In this document: one piece after another, positions 12,650 through 27,839 of the stretch
How positions within the stretch are numbered: the first letter of the stretch is position 1
Layout: each line of letters begins with the position of its first letter
Source of the DNA: Amaranthus tricolor
Taxonomy: Eukaryota; Streptophyta; Magnoliopsida; Caryophyllales; Amaranthaceae
Length of the DNA: 64,000 nt
NCBI RefSeq assembly: GCF_026212465.1
Contig: NC_080062.1
Coordinates: forward strand, 743,501 to 807,500
Direction: 5' to 3'
Position numbers and translations under genes: made by a program
Notes under the pieces: generated by a model
Databases searched by the model: none
Seen by the model: the letters and a program-made list of their open reading frames with translations, nothing else
Told to the model about the DNA's origin: nothing

Positions 12650-14213
12650 ATATGACGATCTCTTGCTCAATGGATTGGAGATTTTCAAGTTGAACTCTTC
12701 AAATGGTTCTCTTGCCGCACCAAATCCTAATATCCCTATGAATTTAACATCTTTACAAGGTAATAATCGATCGTCAAATAGTTCTCATCATTTAATACTG
12801 ATTATCGGAGGAATCCTTGGTGCTATTCTAGTAGTCGCACTCATATCATCAATATATTTCATAATCATTTTCCGAAGAAAAAAGGAGAAACAAAAATTCA
12901 TGAAAACAATGAGCAAAGATGATACTAGCAAGCTTAAGTGGATTTCGCCGTTGGATGATTCTGGATCTAATGCAACTAGCGCTAGTGTGATTTCTTCTCT
13001 GCCGTCCGATCTTTGTCGACGTTTCTCATTTGCGCAAGTTAGGGTTGCTACGAACGATTTCGACGACGATTTGATCATAGGAACCGGTGGGTTCGGTAAA
13101 GTTTACAAGGGTTCAATAGATGATGGAGCCACTATTGTGGCCATAAAACGTCTTACGACAACATCGAAGCAAGGCGCTCGCGAGTTTGAAACAGAAATCG
13201 AGATGCTATCGAGACTACGTCACGTACATTTGGTGTCCTTAATCGGATATTGTGACGAACACGGTGAAATGATCATAGTTTACGAGTATATGCCACGTGG
13301 CACTCTTCGAGATCACTTGTTGTACAAGAATCCCGAGAGAAGCGAGAACCATACACCATTATCGTGGAAGCAACGACTTATGATTTGTCTTGGATCAGCT
13401 CGCGGTTTGCACTATCTTCACGCGGGTGCTAAACAATTGATTATTCATCGAGATGTCAAGTCTACGAATATTCTTCTTGATGATAAGTGGACGGCCAAAG
13501 TCTCAGACTTTGGCCTTTCAAAGGTAGGACCCACTCCTGGTGATATGGGTCCTACCCATGTTAGTACCGCTGTTAAAGGTAGTGTTGGATATTTAGATCC
13601 AGAGTACTATCGACGTCAACAATTGACAGAGAAATCAGATGTATACTCCTTCGGAGTTTTGTTGTTCGAGGTTTTATGTGCTCGATTTGCGATGAACCCT
13701 AATCTACCCAAGCAACAAGTGAACTTAGCCGTGTGGGCTCGTTATAACTACAAAAATAAAACCCTCCACACAATTGTCGATCCAAATCTAACAGGGCAAA
13801 TTGCACCCGAATGTCTAAGAAAATTTGGAGAAGTGGCAGAAATGTGTATACGAGAACATGGAAGTGATCGTCCTTCGATGGGGGACGTAGTTTGGGGCCT
13901 TGAATTTGCCTTACAACTACAAGAAACCGCGGAGAAAATTATGCAAAACAATTTAAGTGATGATCCTCAAGGAGAAATTTCAGATTCTACGATAAGTTTT
14001 AAACTTGATGGGGCAAATGCATTAGGTTCAATGTATATTGAGAATGAATCGACCACATTAAATGATGATTTTTCTGATACTAAGATGGTTGATATGGGCA
14101 CAAAAAAGTTATTGGATAGTAGAACTACTACATTTAATTCATCGGAATCACCCATAATTGATATGAAGTCTGGTTCGGTTTTTTCTGAGATTATCGACCC
14201 AAAAGCCAGATGA
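12650..14213 (+). CDS. Kinase exon of copy A (intact open frame)
   Basis: This 1564-nt exon is open throughout despite the upstream nonsense codon. In full-length numbering it shows a membrane span, the glycine loop GTGGFGKVYKG, VAIK (Lys 583), HRDVKSTN (Asp 685), DFG (Asp 703) and GYLDPEYY, ending in LQLQE and a Ser/Thr-rich tail. This is a typical RD-type CrRLK1L kinase with no missing catalytic residue. An in-frame ATG in the intron at 12618 would allow a kinase-plus-membrane product if transcription started in intron 2; that is conjecture. The exon in B encodes an identical protein. Confidence 0.85.
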
Positions 14214-15855
14214 CTCGTACAAATTGTTGTATGAGACGATTTCTCTATAAAATGTGTTTCATACGACATGAGAATATAAGATTTTTATTTCTCTTACAAG
14301 AGTATCTAAAAGAAATAAGAAAATATATTTTTTTGTAAATTTTTTTTTGAGGATAATAAATATAACTGTTAATTTGTTAATTAGTATTATATTTTGAATA
14401 TTTCAAGGTACGGTTGTGTTTTTAATATGAATAATTATATCATAAAAATATAAGATGCATAAGTGCCGTGTTAGTCCATTTCATTTCTTAGTTATTTTTT
14501 TAAGAAAATCTAATAATTTATTGATAAAAATATCATACGACATCTACAACAGAGTAACAATCGATCAAATACATAACAATTTTAATCAAACAAAATTTTA
14601 CTCTCTCCTAGTCTTCCTACTTGTCCCAATTACTTTTTAGTTACTACTCACTAATCACTCTTAATTTGTATTTTATTTTTAATCTATAACGTAAAATATA
14701 GTCAAGCGGGATTTTATTTCATTCGTCTCAATACAATGATTATTAATATCAAGTTTTGATAATTTTTAATATGCACAATTAAAGATATTAAAGGTTAAAA
14801 TGTTGCCTCGACAAGTGTAGAAAAGGTAAATGGGACAAGTAGGCTGAATATGAGGGAGTATATAAAAAAAGTCATGATCATTATAAAGGAGATCCGTCAT
14901 GATCATTATAAAGGAGATCCAATACTAAAGTCCTCCCTCTATCATGATCATTATAAGGTTGATAGTAGCCCCAAAAATTTAAATGAAGGTTAGAATTTTT
15001 TGAGAGAAAAAAAAAATAGAGACGAGAGCAAGATTAGCAATTTATAAAAGTCTAGTTTTTTTCTACTTTGCCACATACATACATAACAAAATTCTTTTTT
15101 ACTCTTCTCAAATGGAATTATAAAATTTTATGTCAAATTTTAATTAATAATTCTCATTAATTTATATAAAAAAACATATTCATATGTGAATATTGATAAA
15201 TTCGTCTCGATATATATTTTTTAAATATTATTTATTATAACTTTTAAAAATTTACAATAAAAATTATTTAACTTTTATATTTACATTAAAATCTAAAAAC
15301 AAAAATTACAAGAATAAAAGAAAATGTAGCGATAAAAGTAAGAATACTTTTGGGAGAGACTTGTATACTAAGTAGACAAATTGGACCAAGTCAATTGGTG
15401 AGTGGCAAAATGAGACTTGAGACTTGAGACTTGAGAGTCAAGATCAACCCTTAAAGTTGGGCAACTGTTTCTTTATTTTAGATTATAATTTATTGGGGCC
15501 TTCAAGTAAAATAAGAACAAATTTCATAAAGTTGTTGAATTTTCTTCTATGCTAAAAACCATTTTGATAAATTGATTGATCATAGCTTTTGTTTTTTATT
15601 GGAAGATGGCAAATAAGGAGTCCGACCTGCCTAGGCTATGAACTAATTTATTTAAATAAAAATCTATTTGTTTTGAATTGTTTGAAGTATTATAACCTTT
15701 TTTATTCTAATGTAATAATACCTCATATGGTTTTTCACATTTTTTATACATCATTTTAATTTTTAATGTGTCGAAAAGTGTTTGTTAAAAATTATAAAAA
15801 GTTAATGATAATAAAATATACATTGAGACGAATCAAACAAGATCACATACACTTC
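14214..15855. other. A-B intergenic spacer (end of duplication unit)
   Basis: No gene seen. It contains short direct repeats ('tcatgatcattataaaggagatcc' type, twice at about 14870-14920) and a GAGACTTGAGACTTGAGA run near 15413. It ends with a Stowaway-like repeat fragment finishing 'acgaatcaaacaagat'. The same sequence follows copy B (21133-22774) and, diverged, copy D (56460-58098). Confidence 0.6.
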
Positions 15856-17913
15856 TTTGGCCTACCTCTTCATCACAACACTAACATTTTCCATTACAAC
15901 CCCATATAAACCACCCGACCACCTCCTCATCAACTTTGGCCTACCAAAAAATTCTCCACAACCTATCGATAACCACGGTATATGGCAGAGCGATCAAGAC
16001 TTCATCCTCACTTCGCTATCTGCCACCAGTAACTCCACTGCTTTTGCAGTGGAGGCTACAACTCCCAATAATATGGCCCGAATATTTCGGGCCACGACAA
16101 CATATTCCATACCTGTTACCACGTGGGGCCCAAAACTAGTCCGCCTCTACTTTCCACCCCTACCCATATCCTACGACATCATAGACACCAAATCATCTTT
16201 TCTTTCGCTCACAATTAATGGGTTTAATATTTTGCGCAACTTTAGCGCGTACGCTGTTATGTCCCACGCTAATGCATACACCAACACCACCGCGCCGGTA
16301 ACAGACGGTCTTGTAAGAGAGATTTACATCTCTTTAGACGAACGAGACGGGCAAAGGGCTATAAACCTAACTTTCTCACCAAGTAACCCGGATGGGTTCG
16401 GGTTCATAAACGGGTTGGAGATTATATCTGTTCCCGATGGGTTGTACTTTAACCGTTCCGGATCCAATATGGTTCCATATCTTACGGGTGGGTTTCAAGA
16501 TTATTTGAATAACCCGTTTAATTTTTCGGATTCAATAGCTATGGAAAATATTATCCGGCTGAACGTTGGTGGGTCGATCGTGGAACCGAGTAATGATTCC
16601 GGACTTAGCCGGACTTGGTTCGGTAGAGACGATGACTACATGATGTAAGTTCAACAATATTTTTCAAATTTCCTGAATTTAATTTTAGACAATTGTCTTC
16701 TAATTTTCTTTGTTTCACTGATAAACTTAAACTATGTGGTGGATAGATAATTTTGGGTCAACAGGAAATATAATTTCTTTTGAATTCCCAAAAAGCATAG
16801 GAAGTAATTAATTTATTAGTTTCAAGTAAAAAATAAATAGTATTTTTTTCTTACAAAGTTATCAATTACTTTCTTCGTTTCTTATCAAGTTTCCATAAGG
16901 AATGTAAATGAAAACAAGAAAAATATAATATTTTAGATAATGAATTTATTATTTTATTAAATAATAAATTTAATTTAATGAAAAAAAGTAGGCACCATAT
17001 ATAATTATTAAAAAATTGAAATAAAGTCATTAAAAAAATTATAAGGACTATAACTAATAAAAAATATTTTTATAAACTTAAGGAGAAATATGTAAGGATC
17101 ATAAGAAATATACAAATGTTAAAATGAAGTTAGTGACTAGAAAATATGTGAGAATTATATGGATTGTTATTAAAATATTAAAATATGATTAAAAAGGTTA
17201 TTTTTATTCGAAATATATGATATAAAAATAAAAAGTTCTCTAAGTAACGATAAAAATGCAATCTTCATAGCTCTATACTTATGTGATAATTTCCATTTTC
17301 AGTATTCAACCAAAAAAAAAGAAAAAAACAATTTCTAAGAATTTTTTTAAGTTATTAATTTTTTAAGAAATTAAAACTTTTATAGGAATTTAAGTATTTA
17401 TTTGTTGACCAAACAAGCTCTTGGTAAATATAATTGACCAATATGTCGATTGTAGCAGTGACATCTTTGACTTGTGTGCAGAGTTTGAATGTGTTTACCA
17501 CATCACACACTAATATGTATATATACTTGTTTCTCCCCGTGTTTGCTAAGCTCAATGCGTTTATAAGATCGAGTTAAACATAATTAAAAATATAATAATA
17601 TGATATTATATTGATATGCGTGGAGAGACGAATAAAATAAGATTTCAAATGGTTATATATTTTTCTCATATAATAATCGCAATATGTAAGATACTATAGA
17701 ATAAAGAACAATGTAAAATTATTCTATAAAGCATAAAAAAAACGGAGGAAATATGCAATATAGAAGTATAATCACGTCTCTTCTCACTATAGGCTACAAG
17801 TGTGCATCATGCAATACAAGTCTTCCGTATATTTGAAGTATATAATCCCACTTTAAACGTTAGATGAATGAGATTCTAATCCTTAACATGACCTTTTGAA
17901 ATCATATCAAGTA

Positions 17914-18256
<343 letters not shown>

Positions 18257-18402
18257 TTTTATTGATTATATTGAGCTGTACCTTAGCTTGTGTTGAACAC
18301 ATATAACTTTGCTATTGTATTTGGTTTTATTGGTCTCTTTCTTTGCAGTGCTCTTTTTATTTGAGCGTCGCTTTGACTGTATCCCTCTTGCCCTGTCTTC
18401 AG

Positions 18403-18475
18403 ATGGGGTGTAGGTATGATTTATCAGTCACGAACCCACAAATCCAGTCCTAAGCGGAATCTATCGTATATGATG
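18403..18475 (+). other. Candidate poison cassette exon in intron 1 of copy B
   Basis: Identical to the 73-nt candidate exon of copy A, with the same acceptor and donor; exon 2 again begins TAATGG. Confidence 0.35.
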
Positions 18476-19568
18476 GTAAATTGATTAATTTTATTTTTAT
18501 GTTGTACATGATCAGTAATGGTCTAAACTACACAAAGATCTACGACGATGCCACAATCAATTATACAGTTGCAACACCATCGTATACGGCGCCGGAATTA
18601 GTGTACTTGACAATGAGGTCGATGGGACCATATGATGGAAAATTGAAGAAAAACCAAAATTTGACATGGTTATTCGAGGTCGATGTTGGATTTAATTATC
18701 TTGTGAGGCTCCATTTTTGCGAGTTAGATTCCAAAATCAACAACACTGGCCAAAGACTTTTCCACGTTAGTATCAACAATTAAATAGGTGCATATGATAT
18801 TGATGTTTTTGCGCTAACTGGTGGCATTTTCATTCCAATGTATCGAGATTTCGTTACGCTCTTTGAAGGTAGTGGTACCAACAAAGCTAGTGTCGAAACC
18901 AGAGGTCTTCTTTCAGTGACACTTACTCCCGACCCTACCGCAACGTAAGTTAATCATTGTTTTTTATGGGTAAGAAATCGAGAATCCGGCCCCTGCATGA
19001 GGAGGCTAGGAGTCAAGCATTGATTTTCCCCTGGGTTAAAAATTGAACGCCTATCACAAGAATGAATGGAAAGACTTTCTACAATACATTTGCATATATT
19101 TTAACCAAGTCAAACTCGCCGTGTGTTTTTTTAATCTTTTTTCCCAAAAACTTACATTTTAGCCAATATGGGTTTAAAATCGCTATTTAAGATAGCAATT
19201 TTACGTGAAGTTTACTTTTCCAACTGTTTTTACCTGAAGCCCATTTCTCTATTTTTTTAAAAATAAATTTTTTTTTTAGTTTGTTTATTTTTCTTGCCAC
19301 ATTTTATTTTATGGAAGTGGTCTAACCACAGAAAATTTTGTCATATACAAATTTTTCCTTACTTTAAATTTAATCCAGATTTATGCAATATAAATGACTT
19401 TACAATTTCTTAGTCTTTGTATTATATATGATTCATTATTGCAATTTCAAAAGAGCATATAGAGTAATTATTTGTTTGATGGCAAGAATATTTTCCTTCT
19501 AAAAATACTTTATTTAATGACTTTTTCAAATTTGCATTGAAGTTGAAACTTTTGTCTTGTTTTTCTAG

Positions 19569-21132
19569 ATATGACGATCTCTTGCTCAATGGATTGGAGA
19601 TTTTCAAGTTGAACTCTTCAAATGGTTCTCTTGCCGCACCAAATCCTAATATCCCTATGAATTTAACATCTTTACAAGGTAATAATCGATCGTCAAATAG
19701 TTCTCATCATTTAATACTGATTATCGGAGGAATCCTTGGTGCTATTCTAGTAGTCGCACTCATATCATCAATATATTTCATAATCATTTTCCGAAGAAAA
19801 AAGGAGAAACAAAAATTCATGAAAACAATGAGCAAAGATGATACTAGCAAGCTTAAGTGGATTTCGCCGTTGGATGATTCTGGATCTAATGCAACTAGCG
19901 CTAGTGTGATTTCTTCTCTGCCGTCCGATCTTTGTCGACGTTTCTCATTTGCGCAAGTTAGGGTTGCTACGAACGATTTCGACGACGATTTGATCATAGG
20001 AACCGGTGGGTTCGGTAAAGTTTACAAGGGTTCAATAGATGATGGAGCCACTATTGTGGCCATAAAACGTCTTACGACAACATCGAAGCAAGGCGCTCGC
20101 GAGTTTGAAACAGAAATCGAGATGCTATCGAGACTACGTCACGTACATTTGGTGTCCTTAATCGGATATTGTGACGAACACGGTGAAATGATCATAGTTT
20201 ACGAGTATATGCCACGTGGCACTCTTCGAGATCACTTGTTGTACAAGAATCCCGAGAGAAGCGAGAACCATACACCATTATCGTGGAAGCAACGACTTAT
20301 GATTTGTCTTGGATCAGCTCGCGGTTTGCACTATCTTCACGCGGGTGCTAAACAATTGATTATTCATCGAGATGTCAAGTCTACGAATATTCTTCTTGAT
20401 GATAAGTGGACGGCCAAAGTCTCAGACTTTGGCCTTTCAAAGGTAGGACCCACTCCTGGTGATATGGGTCCTACCCATGTTAGTACCGCTGTTAAAGGTA
20501 GTGTTGGATATTTAGATCCAGAGTACTATCGACGTCAACAATTGACAGAGAAATCAGATGTATACTCCTTCGGAGTTTTGTTGTTCGAGGTTTTATGTGC
20601 TCGATTTGCGATGAACCCTAATCTACCCAAGCAACAAGTGAACTTAGCCGTGTGGGCTCGTTATAACTACAAAAATAAAACCCTCCACACAATTGTCGAT
20701 CCAAATCTAACAGGGCAAATTGCACCCGAATGTCTAAGAAAATTTGGAGAAGTGGCAGAAATGTGTATACGAGAACATGGAAGTGATCGTCCTTCGATGG
20801 GGGACGTAGTTTGGGGCCTTGAATTTGCCTTACAACTACAAGAAACCGCGGAGAAAATTATGCAAAACAATTTAAGTGATGATCCTCAAGGAGAAATTTC
20901 AGATTCTACGATAAGTTTTAAACTTGATGGGGCAAATGCATTAGGTTCAATGTATATTGAGAATGAATCGACCACATTAAATGATGATTTTTCTGATACT
21001 AAGATGGTTGATATGGGCACAAAAAAGTTATTGGATAGTAGAACTACTACATTTAATTCATCGGAATCACCCATAATTGATATGAAGTCTGGTTCGGTTT
21101 TTTCTGAGATTATCGACCCAAAAGCCAGATGA
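19569..21132 (+). CDS. Kinase exon of copy B (open frame)
   Basis: Encodes the same residues as the kinase exon of copy A, with all catalytic motifs. With no functional start upstream, it could be translated only from an internal promoter or a read-through transcript from copy A. Confidence 0.8.
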
Positions 21133-23280
21133 CTCGTACAAATTGTTGTATGAGACGATTTCTCTATAAAATGTGTTTCATACGACATGAGAATATAAGA
21201 TTTTTATTTCTCTTACAAGAGTATCTAAAAGAAATAAGAAAATATATTTTTTTGTAAATTTTTTTTTGAGGATAATAAATATAACTGTTAATTTGTTAAT
21301 TAGTATTATATTTTGAATATTTCAAGGTACGGTTGTGTTTTTAATATGAATAATTATATCATAAAAATATAAGATGCATAAGTGCCGTGTTAGTCCATTT
21401 CATTTCTTAGTTATTTTTTTAAGAAAATCTAATAATTTATTGATAAAAATATCATACGACATCTACAACAGAGTAACAATCGATCAAATACATAACAATT
21501 TTAATCAAACAAAATTTTACTCTCTCCTAGTCTTCCTACTTGTCCCAATTACTTTTTAGTTACTACTCACTAATCACTCTTAATTTGTATTTTATTTTTA
21601 ATCTATAACGTAAAATATAGTCAAGCGGGATTTTATTTCATTCGTCTCAATACAATGATTATTAATATCAAGTTTTGATAATTTTTAATATGCACAATTA
21701 AAGATATTAAAGGTTAAAATGTTGCCTCGACAAGTGTAGAAAAGGTAAATGGGACAAGTAGGCTGAATATGAGGGAGTATATAAAAAAAGTCATGATCAT
21801 TATAAAGGAGATCCGTCATGATCATTATAAAGGAGATCCAATACTAAAGTCCTCCCTCTATCATGATCATTATAAGGTTGATAGTAGCCCCAAAAATTTA
21901 AATGAAGGTTAGAATTGTTTGAGAGAAAAAAAAAATAGAGACGAGAGCAAGATTAGCAATTTATAAAAGTCTAGTTTTTTTCTACTTTGCCACATACATA
22001 CATAACAAAATTCTTTTTTACTCTTCTCAAATGGAATTATAAAATTTTATGTCAAATTTTAATTAATAATTCTCATTAATTTATATAAAAAAACATATTC
22101 ATATGTGAATATTGATAAATTCGTCTCGATATATATTTTTTAAATATTATTTATTATAACTTTTAAAAATTTACAATAAAAATTATTTAACTTTTATATT
22201 TACATTAAAATCTAAAAACAAAAATTACAAGAATAAAAGAAAATGTAGCGATAAAAGTAAGAATACTTTTGGGAGAGACTTGTATACTAAGTAGACAAAT
22301 TGGACCAAGTCAATTGGTGAGTGGCAAAATGAGACTTGAGACTTGAGACTTGAGAGTCAAGATCAACCCTTAAAGTTGGGCAACTGTTTCTTTATTTTAG
22401 ATTATAATTTATTGGGGCCTTCAAGTAAAATAAGAACAAATTTCATAAAGTTGTTGAATTTTCTTCTATGCTAAAAACCATTTTGATAAATTGATTGATC
22501 ATAGCTTTTGTTTTTTATTGGAAGATGGCAAATAAGGAGTCCGACCTGCCTAGGCTATGAACTAATTTATTTAAATAAAAATCTATTTGTTTTGAATTGT
22601 TTGAAGTATTATAACCTTTTTTATTCTAATGTAATAATACCTCATATGGTTTTTCACATTTTTTATACATCATTTTAATTTTTAATGTGTCGAAAAGTGT
22701 TTGTTAAAAATTATAAAAAGTTAATGATAATAAAATATACATTGAGACGAATCAAACAAGATCACATACACTTATTAATATATTGAGAATAATAGCTACT
22801 CTTGTGAAAGACCGGCTCTCGGTGAAACGATTTCAAAACAAGAAGCTTATTTATTAAAAATTGTAAATTGAGTTATTCAACTCATAATTGAAGAACGTCT
22901 CACAATAAGACCGTATCACACAACAATTTGTGTGAGAATAAAATATAAACTAGTATAATTGGTGAATAGCATGAAAAAAATAAATAAATCATCTAATAAG
23001 AATAGGAAGGAGTAAAAAAAAAAATGACAATTAAGTTGAATCCACGTATATATACAGATGAGCTTTGCACACCTTATACTAGCATAATGAGTCATCAAAA
23101 ACGACTAAATTTACTTAAAGGCTAATAAGCAAAAAACATACTTCCTCCATCTCTTTTGAGTGCCTACTTGATTATACATACTATTCAATGTATTGTATTG
23201 TTTTAATTCATAATGTCTAAAATTATGAATAATAAAAATTATAAAAAATTGATATCAATAAAATTTACATTAAGACTAAT
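21133..23280. other. 3' flank of copy B and following spacer
   Basis: 21133-22774 repeats the A-B spacer. 22775-23280 continues into sequence matching 59275-59790 downstream of copy D. A partial Stowaway-like repeat starts at about 23140 ('cttcctccatctcttttgag') and ends 'taatcaagtaagatt' at about 23290. No gene is seen. Confidence 0.6.
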
Positions 23281-23289
23281 CAAGTAAGA

Positions 23290-23690
23290 TTCAACTTGAA
23301 AATTTTTTGTTAACATATTAAAAATAAAAATACAAATTAAGGGTAATTTTTAATTTTTAATTTTTAATGTAAAACATATAGAGTTAGGAGTCATATAATA
23401 TACCCCAAACCAATCCTTGATTCAACTTGAAAATTTTTTGTTAACATATTAAAAATAAAAATACAAATTAAGGGTAATTTTTAATTTTTAATTTTTAATT
23501 TTTAATGTAAAACATATAGAGTTAGGAGTCATATAATATACCCCAAACCAATCCTTGATTCAACTTGTAATTTTTTTGTTAACATATTAAAAATAAAAAT
23601 ACAAATTGAGGGTAATTTTTAATTTTTAATTTTTAATGTAAAACATATAGAGTTAGGAGTCATATAATATACCCCAAACCAATCCTTGAT
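23290..23690. repeat. Three tandem copies of a 131-138 bp unit
   Basis: Units start at about 23290, 23421 and 23559 with TTCAACTTG and end with CCAAACCAATCCTTGA. The paralogous region at 59795-59935 has one unit, so the array expanded here after the segments diverged. Unit lengths differ by the number of TTTTTAA steps. Confidence 0.85.
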
Positions 23691-24060
23691 TTGTCCTATG
23701 TGCATGATTTTGTATTTACAAGACTAGGTTTTTATACAATGTAAATATCTATGGGGGAATAAATATTAAACTAAAAGAGAGTATTATTAGAGCATAAAAT
23801 AAAAAAATATATAATTGTCAGTAATAAATGGTTATAAAGCGATGGATGGAGAAAGACAAGTTGAAAAATTAATCCTTTCATTTTGAAGGTAAAACATATT
23901 GAATATTTGTCCCTAAAATAAAATGATAATCTTCTATTACCCTTGTATCATATTATCATCTTTTTTATTTTCATAATTTGACTTTTCTTCTCTTTTTAAA
24001 TATTAACACAGATGCAAGCATACTTTTAAGGTTAAAAATTTAGCTTCAACACCTTTTTTA
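23691..24060. other. Spacer, nothing recognised
   Basis: AT-rich spacer matching 59936-60290. No gene or element end is visible. Confidence 0.5.
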
Positions 24061-24800
24061 AGGTTAAAAAGAAAAAATAAAGAACATGAATTCCTAATCC
24101 TCACCGTACCCTTTCCCTATCCCTAGCCCAACCTCCAGCCCCCATCCCCCACAGGCCACAACTACCACCGTTTCCCGCTCACTGTCACTCCCATTCCCCA
24201 CCCACTTCCAGCCACCACATCTTCATCAAAATCCACCACCGAATCCAACTCCCCATCCTTTGTGCAGCCCCTATCCCCCTCTATTTTCAACCACCATCAA
24301 ACCCTTCCCTCCACTCCACCACCACCAATCGGCCTCCCATAAACAGCGCCCTGTGCAGCCTTCCTCACCTCCTTTCCCCTGATGCGACCTCCACAAACAA
24401 CCACCATAACCACCCACCCTAAATGTGAACCACCACCATAACCATCCCAAATTCAATCCAACATAATCTTTAATCTACCTTTCCACTACCAAATTCGACC
24501 ATCAAAATTGACCACCATTATTAAATTGGTGTAGCAGATATGGGTTGTTGAGCCTCGTTGGGTGGGGGGCGCCGTCGCAGGGGAAGGGGAGGGGGTGGTG
24601 CATAGCTGGAGAGTAAAGAGGGGATTGGAAATTATTTTTCTTTAAATAAAATTATCTTTTTTGTAGGGTAGAATTACCTGTTTTACAGGTTGCATGTGAA
24701 TTTGAATGCTATGGGAAAACGTACGTCAAAGTTGGTATTATTTCAGGTTAATTAAAAGTTCGTATTATTGTAGGGAAATTAATTAAAGTTCATATCATTC
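24061..24800. repeat. C-rich/G-rich dispersed element, right end preserved
   Basis: 24090-24480 is unusually C-rich on the + strand and matches 60600-60985. The right end (about 24700-24780, 'gtcaaagttggtattatttc...agttcgtattattg') is the inverse of sequence at 60395-60470. An ancestral element with inverted ends and a C-rich centre is likely, with a different end surviving in each copy. The Gly/Trp-rich minus-strand frame is probably a composition artefact. Confidence 0.45.
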
Positions 24801-25082
24801 ACGGTAATTTTTCCTTAAATAAATAACAAAGAAAAATGTTTCATTTTGATAAAAAAATTATTTTTAATATGAGATAGATATAATTATAAAAAGTAATAAT
24901 AGTACTACTATAATTATTTGTATATTACTCTCTCTATTTTATATTGCTGGATACTTTTCAAATATTCCATGTTTAAGAGATAAAAATGCTACTCATGATT
25001 TTTAATGGATATAAAAAAGTTAAAATATGGAGTATCAATGTGTGATCCTATTACATTTGTCACGATACATATGATTTTAACA

Positions 25083-25503
25083 TATACTTCTTCCATTCCT
25101 TAATACAGTTCCCACAAGAAATGTTCACGAGAATTAATAAAAATAAAATCTTTAGTTTTTGAATATATTATTTATTGAATAATAAATTTAATTGAAGAAA
25201 ATTAGGACCATAAACATTTAAAAATTATTAAAAGAAAGTTAGTGAAAAAATATGGAGACCACAACTAATAAAAAGATGTTTTAATAAAATTAGTTAAAAA
25301 TATGTGGGGACCATAAATAATATAAATTTGTTAAAATTAAATTAATGGAAAATATGTGGGGAATATAGGCATTATTAAAATATTAAAATGAGGATTATTT
25401 TAATGTCCAAATTTGTGATACAAATAGAAAGATTCATTATGAAAACATTAAATAAAACATTCAAAAATGACAAATAAAAGTTATTTAATAAACGAAGGGA
25501 GTA
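25083..25503. mobile_element. Stowaway/mariner-like MITE candidate
   Basis: The left end (TACTTCTTCCATTCCTTA) and right end (AACGAAGGGAGTA) are roughly inverted and resemble the CTCCCTCCGTTYC termini of Stowaway elements, with flanking TA. The interior resembles part of intron 1 in the receptor genes (for example 9912-10275: 'taataaatttaattgaagaaaattaggacca' type), so that intron probably holds a related copy. Confidence 0.45.
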
Positions 25504-26519
25504 TTTCTTATAATTTAAATTTTTATAAGAAAAACTACTTAAAATGATCCATCATTTTACTGATTTGTCTACAATTTTACAAATTTTTTGTAACACACAA
25601 GCCATCATCATTGAGAAACTTCACCCACCTCCGTCATCACTAAGAATGCTTCGCCTTCACCACCAATTGCAACCATTATCACACTCTCATTCTTCTTTCT
25701 TCTTTAATCGCCATCGCTCACCAAAGTCTAAAACCTTAATTTTGAAGGGCGTAATCATAAAATGTGAGGTATATGTATGTTCTAAGAAAATACAGCTCAT
25801 ACTTTCGATATTGTTCATGTAATTTTTTTTATGTATTAATCAATATGACATAGTAATATTATTCTAAAAAAATTATAAAAAAATTGAATTATTCTACATA
25901 ATTTTTCCTTTTTTATAAAAAGTATTCATAGATATTAAGACTTGAACATACCATTTTGAGCTGATTTTTGGTCGGTTCAGTTTTTTTGCAATTTGATTTT
26001 TCCAGCTCAGTTCACAGTTTGTATACAAACAAAATAGTCGATGACCATCTCATCATCATCATCATCATCATCGTATCCAGTGTATTCCGCTCATAGAAAA
26101 CTATGATCAGGATTTGGGAAGGGAAGAAAAACGGCAACCCCATAAAGGAGGATGCGACCAAAAAGTCCCCCGGCTCTAAATTGTTCCTTGGAATGATAGG
26201 TTCCTGTAACAAGAAGGAATGATTGAAATTGAATCCGTCAGCTTACATATTACTATACAAGCTTGGACTTTAAACATAAAATAGGAAATAAATAAAATAA
26301 AAATAACTAGGTAAAAAACGAGTATAAGAATAAAATATAAAAGGCAAAAGCAAAAAACAGAACACCAACTGGTAAGCGAGAGGATTTCAGCAGTCTAAGA
26401 CATAGATAAGGTCTTTAGAATGGGGTAGGATTTCAGCTATCCATGACTATCTCTGCTCTTTTAAGACTACAAAAGTTCTAAAGAATTCTTAGAAATTAAT
26501 TATTAACTCCATATTACTT
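25504..26519. other. Spacer upstream of copy F
   Basis: No recognised gene. A short frame at 25544-25822 has no family signature. A CAT/ATC microsatellite (about eight units) lies at about 26049-26072. The stretch ends at the first recognisable exon-1 sequence of copy F. Confidence 0.5.
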
Positions 26520-26675
26520 CCCACCCGATCACATATTCATCAACTTTGGCCTACCAAAACATTCCACTCAGCCCACCGATGATGGCAGTTTTGACGAATG
26601 GCAGAGCGATCTACAGTTCATCCTCACACCGCTACATACGACCACCACCAACACTGCCAAGGCAGATATTCCGGA

Positions 26676-27245
<570 letters not shown>

Positions 27246-27839
27246 CTAATTGGCATTATGGCACGTATTATGATTATTTCTTAACCAGTTCCAAAACAAT
27301 CGTTTGGGTCATTCTCTTCCATGCTAACAAAACTTAATTAATTGAATGTACTAAAAACATGGTAAATTGTAATAAGTTCAATTCTTATTACTACTATTTG
27401 GTACCAACAATCAACGGGTCGTAACTACAATTTCAAATTGTTAATAGTTCAATATTTCTACAAAATTTGGGTTGAAGTAAAATAATTGGTGGAATTTATG
27501 AACGTGGACGAGGGCCTCTCGACCCGATCTGACTTGTTTATAATTTTTTTCTTATTAATTTTCATTGATATAGACATGTCAGATTGAGTATTAAAATGCA
27601 TCATAACTTAATTACTTGCTTTTGTCAATAATATTTAAACAATTAATGATTATAAATCTATAATAATATATCATAATATATTAGGTTTTTGGAAGACGAT
27701 TAATAATTCTCATTAATGACAAAAGGTAAATATATATAGTACAAAAAAATCCCTTATTCAAGGGATATAATAATTACATAATATGTGTTCCTAAACTAAT
27801 ATCAAAACAACTAATTACGATTATTTAAGGAACGCAAAA

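Noticed and set aside
12788..13078. Minus-strand frames inside the kinase exons (also 13748-13951, 13967-14269 and their copies)
   Set aside because: Shadows of the conserved + strand kinase; no family signature.
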